Shown here one piece after another: positions 63,997 through 64,000 of a stretch of 64,000 bases of DNA (positions are counted from its first letter, which is position 1; each line of letters opens with the position of its first letter). The DNA is taken from contig JALCDQ010000009.1 in NCBI GenBank assembly GCA_022641735.1, positions 24,536 to 88,535 of the forward strand. The letters run 5' to 3'. A program made the position numbers and the translations under genes. The notes beneath the pieces are model-generated. The model had not been told where the DNA came from, ran no database searches, and worked only from the letters and a program-made list of their open reading frames with translations. This stretch comes from Prevotella sp. Lineage in GTDB: Bacteria > Bacteroidota > Bacteroidia > Bacteroidales > Bacteroidaceae.

Positions 63997-64000
63997 TAAT

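Overview
The window looks like chromosome from a Prevotella-like member of the Bacteroidales. Evidence: a SusC/SusD pair, Bacteroidota -7 promoter boxes (TAnnTTTG, three of them with a TTTG box exactly 20 bp upstream), almost no Shine-Dalgarno sites, ATGA start/stop overlaps inside operons, a type IX-type sorting tail, and the gene order guaB - two parvulins - OstA-like - mutL. The genus is inference from gene content.

Region 1 (1-18.7 kb, all minus strand) reads as a locus for taking up and recycling peptidoglycan. It encodes a BadF-type sugar kinase, a SusC/SusD outer-membrane pair, a sodium:solute symporter, an Amidase_3-type MurNAc-L-alanine amidase with an inserted golvesin-like domain, a metallophosphoesterase fused to a PQQ-type beta-propeller, a family 2 glycosyltransferase, an AmpG-like permease, a NamZ-type exo-N-acetylmuramidase, a membrane sugar-N-acetyltransferase of the HGSNAT type, and a second BadF kinase cut by the window edge. 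Region 2 (19.4-27.6 kb, plus) is guaB, two parvulin chaperones, an OstA/LptA-like protein, a small membrane protein and mutL. Region 3 (27.7-33.7 kb, plus) holds an OmpA porin, tRNA-Val, purB, a pseudouridine synthase with a long Gly/Tyr/Gln/Arg repeat domain, and asnS. Region 4 (33.9-38.2 kb, minus) is an antiporter - LolD-like ATPase - CvfB - LolA-like operon, divergent from asd.

Region 5 (39.4-48.6 kb) is a surface/sensory block: a VTC-type polyphosphate polymerase domain protein, DUF4956, DUF2490, a tiny sorting-tail protein, two beta-helix carbohydrate-binding paralogues (Cthe_2159 type), and a LytS/LytTR two-component system between the paralogues. Region 6 (48.8-52.7 kb) has GH20 and GH127 glycosidases, followed by a very AT-rich stretch, a small TonB-C-like protein and tRNA-Leu. 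Region 7 (54.2-60.0 kb, minus) runs parC - DUF3316 - S41 peptidase lipoprotein - alkaline-phosphatase-like enzyme. Region 8 (60.3-64 kb, minus) is an ECF sigma / short anti-sigma / STN-type TonB receptor operon.

The most striking feature cuts across all of these. Nine intergenic gaps hold short arrays with an exact 22-bp period, usually GTAAA-N9-TTTAC-N3. The period is kept even where the sequence differs between arrays, and units within one array resemble each other more than units of other arrays. I do not recognise this as a named repeat family and treat it as the best candidate for something undescribed.
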